A DNA stretch of 64,000 bases. It comes from Marasmius tenuissimus. Its lineage: Eukaryota; Basidiomycota; Agaricomycetes; Agaricales; Marasmiaceae. A program made the translations under genes and the position numbers. The notes under the pieces were generated by a model. It saw only the letters and a program-made list of their open reading frames with translations. It did no database searches and was not told the origin of the DNA. Position 1 is the stretch's first letter. The number at the start of each line of letters is the position of its first letter. The stretch covers positions 1,109,917-1,173,916 of the forward strand of contig JAQOTA010000070.1 in NCBI GenBank assembly GCA_029532415.1, given 5' to 3'. Positions 57,255 through 64,000 of this stretch are shown here, in pieces.

Positions 57255-59632
57255 AATTAGAGTTGTTAGGATACGATATGAGCGCGACATTCAGTGAGTC
57301 GAGGATGAAGGAATGGTGGCGTGCTCAGAGGCTGGTTTGCAGTGAAATCGAGGGTCGGTTAAGTGTGAGGGACGGGAGGTCGGATAACCTGCTCTGCATA
57401 ATCTCAATAGGAATAACATCCTCTGGAGCAGGTTTGGTGTCCGTTGTGGCCGCCCCGTGGGTGGGGATATGGCACCAACCGGCGTCTGACCACTTCGACG
57501 CCCGTACCTTCGCCAGCTCTCGCATTCCCGTTGCCATCAGTATGTTGTTCGAATGCACTCCCCACACCCTCCTCCCCTTCCGCCTCCTGCAGGGTATCCT
57601 GGTCCCTCTCGTGTTCATTCTCTTCGTCATCGTCCTCATCCATCCACCTCGGCCGCTCATCCCCGTCGTAATCACCTGCCTGAAGCTTATCCCTGATGGT
57701 CTTAACCCACCCCTCTACCTTATTCGCCTTCTCCAATACTTCAACGAGGTTGATATGCCCCTCAAGTCTCTTTAACGCATCTTCCACATCCCCAGTTCCT
57801 CATCGTCTGTCGACGAATCAACCAGTTCATTCAGTTGCCACTGCTGGATTCCCCGACCCAGCCCTTGGCCGGCATCCTCTTCACCTCCAACAGAACTAGT
57901 AGAAGCCGTGGACGCATGCGAATGCCTCGACACGATGCCCATAGACGACACCGTCCCTCGATCATCATTAGTGACTTCCATAACTCTCCTCGTAGGAAGC
58001 CTTCTCTGGGGTCTATTCCGGTGCTGATTGGAGAAGTTAGGCGCTCCGGGCAGGCCAGGTGGAAGAGGCGGGTCATGATCGCGCCCTCCATCCTCATTCG
58101 ACGAAGTGTCCGATAATTCATCGAGCGACACAATGTCGAATTGCCAGGGAGAACGGAATGCAGGGAACATCGCAGACGATAGGGTCGCTGAAAGGGGGAC
58201 GCCAAAGGAGTCGGTCGAAGACGTGCGGGCGAGTGAGACGGAGGAGGTGCGGGACGAGAGGGATACTGTGCCGTCGGGATGTCGGGGAGTGGAGGGGACT
58301 TTGGAGGAGCCAGAGTCTTCTGTGGAAGATCCTTCTTCGGAGGGTTGATCATCAGCCACTGATACGGACAGAGAAGTGGTCGGTGAAACAGGACGCTGGG
58401 TTTAATCTTGGGTATGTACCTCCACGCTGGGTACAGATGGAGGCGATTGAGTATGGGGGGCCTGTGTTTCTGCATTCTGCAACGTCGAGATCGAAGGGGC
58501 GTTCACAAGGACACCGGGGGCTTGTTGTGTTGCATGCGGAGTGGGACTCCCCAGAGTATCAGCTACCGCAAGCCTGGAGTAACTTTCCATAGAGATTGCC
58601 GAATATCTTCGTTGTCCATTCTCCAAAGGATGGACTTAGCACCTGGACCTTCGTCGCCGGATGTGGAGGCATCGATGGCGCAAAATATCTCATATCAACC
58701 GCTTCCTCCGTTGCATGGGAACTTGTTGTTGAAAGTGATGAGGAGACTTGGGAAGTTCAAGATCATCGTACGATGGGAAGGATGACAACGTATGGTGGGT
58801 ATGGAGGAGGTGGATCTGGGATGGCACCGATTGGCAGTGACTTGAGGGCATAAAGGTATCCCGGTCGGACCAAGCTGGATGTGAAGCCCCGCGGCGGTGG
58901 CAGCTATATGATCCGGTACAAAATCGAGATCGGCGTCTGAATCTTCGTCTCGTTCTTTCTGCTCGCGGGTCTTCTTGAGGGCCAACGCCGCCTCAGCAAA
59001 TCGTTCACCCAGAGGGTGCTCTCTACCGGGAGGTTCGGTGGCACCGGGAGTAGGGAGGGGGAAAGAAGCGGCCGACGATGGAGAGGTCAGATTTAAGCCA
59101 TCTTCCTTGGCCTCCGCGGGTGACGCTTGGGACTTCTTTGGAGGTGGAGGCACCCATGCTCGTTTGCACTCTTTGGCCACCTTGCGGAGTTTCTTCACGA
59201 TGTTCTGTTGCAGTTGATCAATACGATAGCACCAAGGTAGTCAGATGAAAGAGCAAGCTCACCAATGCATCCGGATATCTCTCCAAAAATCGGGTTTTTC
59301 ACGAAGTCATTCAACCAGTTAGCGAGAAGCACCCTCAGCTCTCTGTTATTCAAGAAATCCATGACGAAGAGGGTGGTGAGCCAGAACTTGGATGCGACGA
59401 ACGTCCTCAAGCGAGCGACTCGTTTCACTTCTGGACCCGTGTTCCCGTAGGCACCGTATTCCGAATCTGAAACGGCCTAACGGAAGCGACAGAGGAAAGG
59501 ATGCGCCAGGTCGAGAGGGCTGATGTAGGTACGATACGTCAAGAAGAAGACCAACAACTCATCATAGTTGAACTCGCTCGTGACTTGAGCGAGCCACTTG
59601 CCACCGGTAGTTTCTTCTTCTCCTATTTATAT
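57255..59632 (-). pseudogene. Lte1-type Ras guanine-nucleotide exchange factor, truncated relic
   Basis: Minus-strand segments follow the order of basidiomycete Lte1-like RasGEF proteins. RasGEF N-terminal (REM) domain: GGKWLAQVTSEFNYDELLVFFLTYRTYISPLDLAHPF, then FVASKFWLTTLFVMDFLNNRELRVLLANWLNDFV and DQLQQNIVKKLRKVAKECKRAW. The long disordered middle includes WQFDIVSLDELSDTSSNEDG, TVSSMGI and QQWQLNELVDSS. ALKRLEGHINLVEVLEKANKVEGWVKTIRDKLQAGDYD follows, then HHSFILDSLNVALIS, the first residues of the catalytic domain, where it ends. Defects: the conserved Trp of RF(W)AVSDSEYG is TAG at 59477-59479; the acceptor before DQLQQN reads TTG, not TAG; there is no start (stop or splice site directly upstream at 59632); and the whole catalytic RasGEF domain is missing. 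In an intact form the protein activates a small GTPase of mitotic exit or polarity. Confidence 0.75.
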
Positions 59633-60190
59633 GCCACCCGTCGATCATAGTGTTCGACGACCAAAAAGTCGAACCGTCGTATCTTTTTTTCCATCCGTCC
59701 CCTCCCCATAATTCTTTCTATTCTGGACAGATATACGTCTGAATATTGGGATTTGCGATGGAAACCCATGGATATCCCGTCCGGGCAAAATGGAGGTACG
59801 AGGAGGACGGGGGGGCTCAATTTCGACCTTTTGCCCCATATCCCGGTTCGGACCCATCCAATCCTTTTGTTCTCGGTGAGTGAAATGCTCGTACGGGTTC
59901 CAGGAACATTTCGTTGCACCAGAAGGTATACCGAAAATCCGGTTCTTGCCTTGCCAGGGTCGAAACACTGAAAACCCCGCCAAAAACCCCGAAAATTCCA
60001 CTGATCCTCACTTATCCTCACTCGGACATGTCGTGGGGGGGAGCTAGCGTGCGGGATCTCTTTGTATGGATGCCTGGAGCAATTTATTACTGCCAGGCCA
60101 GTCGCCCTAACGCCGTTCTGGAACACCAGAGGATGGTTTCCAGGAAGGACCCCCCAACGCCACCCAAAACAGCATCAAATGAGGATATCC
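59633..60190. other. Unassigned sequence at the broken 5' end of the RasGEF relic
   Basis: Minus-strand frames at 59623-60126 and 59645-60001 overlap in different phases, so neither is convincing. Similarity to the RasGEF family stops abruptly at 59632, which suggests that this DNA was joined or inserted there. Confidence 0.4.
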
Positions 60191-60198
60191 TGACCGGA

Positions 60199-60249
60199 CC
60201 TAGCCATATGCCCCCCCGGCACTCCCGGGAGTGCCAGGTTGCGCGGACT
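60199..60249 (+). repeat. Subtelomeric palindromic module, copy 1
   Basis: CCTAGCCATATGCCCCCCC followed by the perfect 18-base palindrome GGCACTCCCGGGAGTGCC (60218-60235) and then GGTTGCGCGGACT. The same module recurs at 62246-62296, 62363-62413 and 63579-63629. Just after it, TTAGGGGTTA (about 60252-60262) is a short internal telomere-like match. Confidence 0.85.
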
Positions 60250-60301
60250 TTCCTTAGGGGTTATATACGGCGATTACAAGCCTCCAGGGGTCCAGGGGTC
60301 C

Positions 60302-60344
60302 GACCTCTAGGGCGGTAGAGGTCACCCCTACTGCCCTAGAGGTC
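60302..60344. repeat. Inverted repeat, 17-base arms
   Basis: Arms 60302-60318 (GACCTCTAGGGCGGTAG) and 60328-60344 pair with one mismatch around a 9-base loop. The strand-neutral hairpin lies between the first palindromic module and the tRNA-like unit. Confidence 0.75.
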
Positions 60345-60431
60345 GCCCACTGGACCACTGGGTAGTAGAGACAATAGTAGCACGCCGCGAGAGCGTATGT
60401 GAGGATACACACCTGAGGAGGGACAGTACCC

Positions 60432-60620
60432 AGCCCATCTATAATCTACTGCCGTCGGTGAAACAATCCCGATAAATGTCGGGATTGGACCCGAGCAGTA
60501 TAATTCATCAAGTCCCGATGAACAACGTAGTTGATTCTACACGGTCGCGGCTGTGGATTACAGCCGTGCCTGTAGTGAGTCCTCCTCAGCACTCACACCA
60601 CAGGATTCTTTACTCCATAG
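60432..60620 (+). repeat. Hairpin-rich subtelomeric repeat, divergent copy 1
   Basis: Shares the start (CCATCTATAATCTACTGCCG) and the late CGCGGCTG...CAGCCG hairpin and CCTGTAGTGAGTCC segment with copies at 60824-61075, 61102-61360 and 61763-61955. It is the most diverged of the four. Confidence 0.6.
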
Positions 60621-60645
60621 TATCAATGAAACCATGTCTGAACAA

Positions 60646-60740
60646 GCCGCCGTGGTGTAATGGTTACACGCCGTGGCCATATACGCGGGAGAGGTATAGC
60701 TTCACTTACGGAGTTCTGGGTTCGAGACCCAGCGGTGGCT
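60646..60740 (+). tRNA. tRNA gene or tRNA-like Pol III unit, anticodon uncertain
   Basis: The 7-base acceptor stem GCCGCCG pairs with CGGTGGC at the end. The D arm GTGT-AATGGTT-ACAC is intact and contains a good A box (TGGTGTAATGG). The T arm CTGGG-TTCGAGA-CCCAG is perfect and contains a consensus B box (GGTTCGAGACC). A run of nine T follows at about 60750-60758, a Pol III terminator. Between D and T arms lies more sequence than a standard tRNA needs, so it either carries an intron (stem CCGTG/TACGG) or a long variable arm (stem CCGTG/CGCGG). Neither folding puts a U33 before a clear anticodon, so I do not assign the amino acid. Confidence 0.65.
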
Positions 60741-60823
60741 CAATTGATATTTTTTTTTGGTTTTTAATGTTCAGATATCATATTATACTTAATACTAGGC
60801 GGTGTCTATGTGAGGGACAAGAT

Positions 60824-61360
60824 TGCGGGGCGTAGTCAAGCCCGTCTATAATCTACAGCCGTGAGCTGGATGATCCCGATAGTCCCGAGACCGAGGAATT
60901 TCGGAGTTCATCGGGTCTCGCTAGCGGGACCCAATGAACGGTCTTCTCGGAGCTGATAGGCTCTGCATGGGGTGCGGCTGTAATCTACAGCCGCACCTGT
61001 GGTGGTTCCTCTCTTTTATAATACGTGGTACAGATCCATCAATCTGTGCCACTTATTATTTAAGACGGAGAACTCAAGCTGTATGTACGGGACATGACTT
61101 TGCGGGGCGTAGTCAAGCCCGTCTATTATTCACAGCCGCATGCTAGAAAATCCTGACAGCCCCGAGACCAGGTTCCGAATTTCGGAGTTGATCGGGTTTC
61201 GCTAGCAGGGACCCGATGAACGGCCTTTTCGGAGCTCATAGGCTCTACATGGGGTGCGGCTGTAATCTACAGCCGCACCTGTGGTGGTTCCTGTCTTATA
61301 TAATACGTGGTACAGATCCACCAATCTGTACCACTTATTATATAAGACGAAGAACTCAAG
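60824..61360 (+). repeat. Tandem pair of hairpin-rich subtelomeric repeats
   Basis: Two copies (from about 60824 and 61102, period about 278 bases) each start GCGGGGCGTAGTCAAGCCCG and contain three possible stem-loops: TCGGGT...ACCCGA around CGCTAG; the near-perfect GTGCGGCTGTA-ATC-TACAGCCGCAC; and a long hairpin around GTGGTACAGAT...ATCTGT(G/A)CCAC. In the second copy the last hairpin extends to about 25 paired bases (61290-61345). Confidence 0.8.
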
Positions 61361-61467
61361 CGCCGAAGTTTTGTTTTGGCGCTTGCGCTGAAAAATGCCG
61401 TTTCGGCGGCATTCTTCTTCGACGCGTGGCCGACACCGCCACCCGTCGCCTCTTGCTTCCTGCCAGC

Positions 61468-61780
61468 ATGTCCCTTCAAACACTCTTCATCCTCGTCGAT
61501 CCTCGGTATGTTTTCCCTTATCTTTTCTGTTGGTTATGTCTTACTAACCTGTTTGATAGCTCCTCCGCCGTAAATAACTTCGTCAATAACATCAAAACCG
61601 GTCATCTTCAACAACGTCGGTGAGTTCTCGTGTACTTTTACTTTTGTTTGAAATGAGGCTGATCTCTTGATTGACAGACCTCAAAATCTCTTTCGTTCAC
61701 CGACTTGCGGTGAACGGTTGTGTTTCTCATACGATCCACTGGCGGGACCGACGCCGGTACAAGCTCCAACCCGTCTATAA
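61468..61780 (+). CDS. Small three-exon gene of unknown function
   Basis: Exons 61468-61505, 61560-61619 and 61678-61780 join in frame to 66 residues (MSLQTLFILVDPRSSAV..., then FVNNIKTGHLQQRRPQNLFR..., ending VQAPTRL). Both introns are textbook: gtatgt...ttactaac...gatag and gtgagt...ttgattgacag, with branch points at the right distance. The stop codon and last codons fall inside the start of the next hairpin-rich repeat (CCCGTCTATAA). I recognise no family. It could be an expressed micro-gene, or the spliced 5' end of a longer gene cut short by the repeat. Confidence 0.45.
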
Positions 61781-61955
61781 CCTACTGCCGCCAGTCAGAC
61801 GGTTTCGATAACGCTCGGGATGGATTTCAAGAAGAACGTGCTCATCGGGTCTCGCTAGAGGGACCCGATACACGGCGTTCTCGATACTAGAGGGGTCTAC
61901 ACAGTCGCGGCTGTAATCTACAGCCGCGCCGGTGATGAGTCCTGCTCAGACTTTT
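61763..61955 (+). repeat. Hairpin-rich subtelomeric repeat, copy 4
   Basis: Starts CAACCCGTCTATAACCTAC. It has the paired TCGGGTC...GACCCGA arms around CTCGCTAGAGG, then CGCGGCTGTAATCTACAGCCGCG and CCGGTGATGAGTCC. It overlaps the end of the 66-residue coding sequence. Confidence 0.75.
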
Positions 61956-62002
61956 GGTGATCATACCACAGCACCATTACGGGTACGTGAATTAATTAAT
62001 TA

Positions 62003-62083
62003 CTGTGGCGCAGTAACGGTGATTAATTGCTGTGGCGCAGTAGCGGTGATTGCATACTGTGGCGCAGTGACGGTGATTAAACT
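62003..62083 (+). repeat. 27-base tandem repeat, 3 copies
   Basis: Units start at 62003, 62030 and 62057, each CTGTGGCGCAGT(A/G)(A/G)CGGTGATT followed by a variable A/T-rich end. Three adjacent copies with few differences. Confidence 0.85.
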
Positions 62084-62245
62084 ACTACGCCTCGATCATG
62101 AGTTTCAATGCCATGGTTTTTGAGCTCTCGATGGCAAAAACGTTTGAGATCGTTCATATCTCACGATCCTGTGACGAGTTTAGGGCAGGTCAATGGGTAT
62201 AAAGAAAACTGCAAGGTGCTTGGTAATCGATATCCCTCTTGACCT

Positions 62246-62880
62246 CCTAGCCATATGCCCCCCCGGCGCTCCCGGGAGTGCCAGGTTGCGCGGACTCTTC
62301 TTTCCCGTCTGCCAGATTTCCAGCTGCGCGCACTGTCCAGGTCACGTCCAGGTTGCGCGGACCCTAGCCATATGCCCCCCCGGCACTCCCGGGAGTGCCA
62401 GGTTGCGCGGACTCTTCTTTCCCGTCTGCCAGATTTGGCCTGCGCGCACTGTACAGGTGAAGTCCAGGTTGCGCGGACTCTTGTTCCCGCCTGCCACAGG
62501 TATGCTCCCAGGTTGCGCGTACTTTTTTTCCCGTCTGCCAGGTGCAGCTCCTGCCCAGCTCCCAGGTTGCGCGGACTGTTTTTCCCGTGTGCCAGCTGGT
62601 TGCGCGTACTCTTGTTCCTGTCTGTCAGATGCCACCCCTGCCCTGGTCCTGGTTGCGCGGACTTTTTTTCCCACCTGCTACAGGTCTGCCACAGGTTGCG
62701 CGGACTCTTGTTCTTGCCTGCCAGCTCCTGCTCCCAGGTTGCGCGGACTGTTTTTCCCGTCTGCCAGCTGGTTGCGCGTACTCTTGTTCCTGTCTGTCAG
62801 ATGCCACCCCTGCCCTGGTCCTGGTTGCGCGTACTCTTATTCCCGTCTGCCAGGTTCTGCTCCTGGTTGCGCGGACTCCC
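62246..62880 (+). repeat. Subtelomeric array 1 of the GGTTGCGCG(G/T)ACT motif
   Basis: Thirteen copies of GGTTGCGCG(G/T)AC, usually followed by T, a pyrimidine run and (C)CCG(T/C)CTGCCA. Spacing varies from about 32 to 66 bases. Two palindromic modules (62246-62296 and 62363-62413) lie at the left end. A higher-order unit of about 172 bases is visible, since the copies at about 62565-62650 and 62737-62822 are almost the same. The long frames across it (e.g. 62193-62900) are by-products of the repeat. Confidence 0.9.
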
Positions 62881-62930
62881 TTTCTCGCCCTCCTGTCTGA
62901 TTACATCATCGGCTGCCTTGGCGCCCTCCA

Positions 62931-62938
62931 TATATAAA
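62931..62938 (+). promoter_or_regulatory. TATA box before the telomere-proximal gene
   Basis: TATATAAA, 78 bases upstream of the ATG at 63016 and just outside the repeat array. It is followed by a long pyrimidine-rich leader (CCCCTCTTTTTTTTCTTCC), the usual fungal core-promoter layout. Confidence 0.6.
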
Positions 62939-63015
62939 GGGAGAGGGCCCCCCATCTCAGCCCCTCTTTTTTTTCTTCCTCCCCAGCCCCCGAGACACTG
63001 TCTGAGCCAATTGTC

Positions 63016-63538
63016 ATGGTGAGTTTCCCTCCAGCCCTAGTGGTGTGCTCGCGCGCGCATACTTTCCAGCGTGGCTAATCAACTGCTTTGTTCTGCCAGG
63101 CATCTGACCTCCGCTACTCAACCACCTTTGCTGATGGAGTGACGGTGTCCTTCCAACGCGCGTCGGTCCAAGAAGGCTTTCGATGCATGTGTTTTGAAGA
63201 ACGCAAGCACGGTGGCCACCTGTTTCACAACAAGCAGGTCTTCAGGCGACACGCAAAGGTCACCAGCTACAATGGCCCCTCTGTTGCGCCCTCTCCTGTG
63301 CCCTCTGCTGCACCCTCTGCTGCGCCCACTGTTGCGCTCTCTATTAGCAGTCCATTGGCTCTCCCGGCAAGTCTCTTCTCTTCTGTTCAATGCGCACACA
63401 CTAATGTTTTTCCAACACATCCAACAGAATACTGATACTGATACTACTGCTCCTGCTCCTTCTCCAATGCGTGCGCCCTTTTTTGGGAAAGATGCAAGTC
63501 TCCAACAGCTTTTTGCGCAAATGAACTTACACAGCTGA
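63016..63538 (+). CDS. Telomere-proximal three-exon gene, 126 residues
   Basis: Exon 1 is only the ATG (63016-63018), exon 2 is 63100-63366 and exon 3 is 63428-63538. The first intron is GT-AG (gtgagt...ctaatc...ccag), the second GC-AG (gcaagt...cactaat...caacag). The product starts MASDLRYSTTFADGVTVSFQ and has a short cysteine/histidine region (FRCMCFEERKHGGHLFHNK, then FRRHAK) that resembles a zinc-finger-like C-X-C...H...H arrangement. An Ala/Pro/Ser-rich low-complexity stretch follows, then PFFGKDASLQQLFAQM. It lies between two repeat arrays, under 400 bases from the telomere. Subtelomeric genes of fungi are often RecQ-type helicases; this could be a 5' piece of such a gene, but no helicase motif is present, so that is only a suggestion. 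Confidence 0.6.
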
Positions 63539-63578
63539 CCCTCGCTTTCACAAGATTGTTCATATCGATTATCTGTGG

Positions 63579-63924
63579 CCTAGCCATATGCCCCCCCCCC
63601 GCTCCCGGGAGCGGGGGGTTGCGCGGACTTTGCTTTCCCGTCTGCCAGATTCTGCCAGGTCCTCGCCTGCGCACCCAGCCCAGGTTGCGCGGACCCTTGT
63701 TCCCGCCTGCCACAGGTTGCGCGTACTTTTTTTCCCGCCTGCCAGATGCAGCTCCTGCCCTGCTCCTGGGTTGCGCGGACTGTTTTTCCCGTGTGCCAGC
63801 TGGTTGTGCGTACTTTTTTTCTCGCCTGCCAGATGCAGGCCCAGGTTGCGCGGACTCTGTTTCCCATCTGCCAGGTCCTGCTCCTGGTCGCGCGTACTCT
63901 ACTAGCCATATGCCAGATGCTGCC
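63579..63924 (+). repeat. Palindromic module copy 4 and subtelomeric array 2
   Basis: The module CCTAGCCATATGCCC... is followed by seven copies of GG(T/C)(T/C)G(C/T)GCG(G/T)AC spaced as in array 1. A last partial TAGCCATATGCC stands at 63903-63914, right before the telomere. The order of spacer types (TTTGC, CCCTTG, GCGTACTTTT, GGACTGTTTT) parallels part of array 1. Confidence 0.9.
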
Positions 63925-64000
63925 TTAGGGTTAGGGGTTAGGGGTTAGGGGTTAGGGGGTTAGGGGTTAGGGGTTAGGGGTTAGGGGTTAGGGGTTAGGG
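63925..64000 (+). repeat. Telomere, mostly TTAGGGG repeats
   Basis: About 76 bases of TTAGGG(G)n up to the last base: the first unit is TTAGGG, most are the 7-mer TTAGGGG and one is TTAGGGGG. The G-rich strand runs 5' to 3' towards the end, as required for a right-hand chromosome end, so the window reaches the physical terminus rather than an internal telomere-like stretch. Confidence 0.95.

Noticed and set aside
59623..60126. Minus-strand frames upstream of the RasGEF relic, considered as its missing 5' exon
   Set aside because: No RasGEF-family pattern, and frames in different phases overlap; similarity stops at 59632.
61925..61975. GTGATGAGTCC segment at the end of the hairpin-rich repeats, considered as a hammerhead ribozyme core
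   Set aside because: The conserved C before UGAUGA is replaced by G, and no GAAA core segment or matching stem II/III follows.
62193..62937. Long plus-strand open frames (up to 255 residues) rich in repeated 'QVARTL' or 'GCADC/RLRGL' patterns
   Set aside because: They are translations of the GGTTGCGCG(G/T)ACT array in several frames at once; the repetition explains the openness.
63556..63948. Open frames on both strands across the second array
   Set aside because: Same reason: repeat translation, running into the telomere-proximal partial module.
1..64000. CRISPR arrays, bacterial operons, ribosomal RNA genes
   Set aside because: None seen; the intron structure and telomere show a eukaryotic chromosome, and the repeats found do not have the regular spacer layout of CRISPR.

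Overview
The window is the right-hand end of a fungal chromosome. It finishes in a telomere tract at 63925-64000, mostly the 7-mer TTAGGGG with the G-rich strand running to the end. Genes have many short introns (about 45-65 bases, GT-AG with CTNAC-like branch points, occasionally GC-AG), and the families present (glycopeptide-like secreted protein, a seven-helix membrane family, GIY-YIG/T5orf172 protein, Lte1-like RasGEF) point to a basidiomycete, most likely an Agaricomycete. I cannot name the species. Exon borders were worked out by eye from frame, splice sites and comparison of duplicated copies, not from transcripts.

Layout. 0.7-1.6 kb: small secreted glycopeptide-like gene. 2.1-5.2 kb and 11.6-13.6 kb: two paralogous O-methyltransferase genes, both on the minus strand. 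The right copy is intact (12 exons, 454 residues). The left copy is a pseudogene hit by two MITEs and a solo LTR plus point lesions. Between them sits a very young Ty1/copia element (5735-10865, 363-base LTRs with one visible difference). 15.4-16.3 kb: decayed F-box/LRR-like gene. 17463-27175: young Ty3/gypsy element with Gag, Pol and an extra third ORF with its own TATA box. 28.0-29.1 kb: broken gene remnant. 29953-30975: single-pass membrane protein. About 31.2 kb: tRNA-derived SINE-like repeat. 33786-37803 and 52031-54376: two paralogs of a basidiomycete family of unknown function; the first has gained a tail of tandemly duplicated exons. 42234-43742: seven-helix membrane protein. 44.4-45.0 kb: copia relic. 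56.2-56.9 kb: GIY-YIG/T5orf172 gene. 57.3-59.6 kb: truncated Lte1-type RasGEF pseudogene.

From about 60.2 kb the sequence is subtelomeric: a palindromic module present four times, arrays of a GGTTGCGCG(G/T)ACT motif, several copies of a hairpin-rich repeat, a tRNA-like Pol III unit, and two very small spliced genes (66 and 126 residues). The second lies between two repeat arrays next to the telomere.

The genes do not form a pathway. The window records gene-family duplication followed by transposon-driven decay towards the chromosome end. Large stretches (45-52 kb, 38-42 kb, 13.6-15.4 kb) contain no gene I can support.
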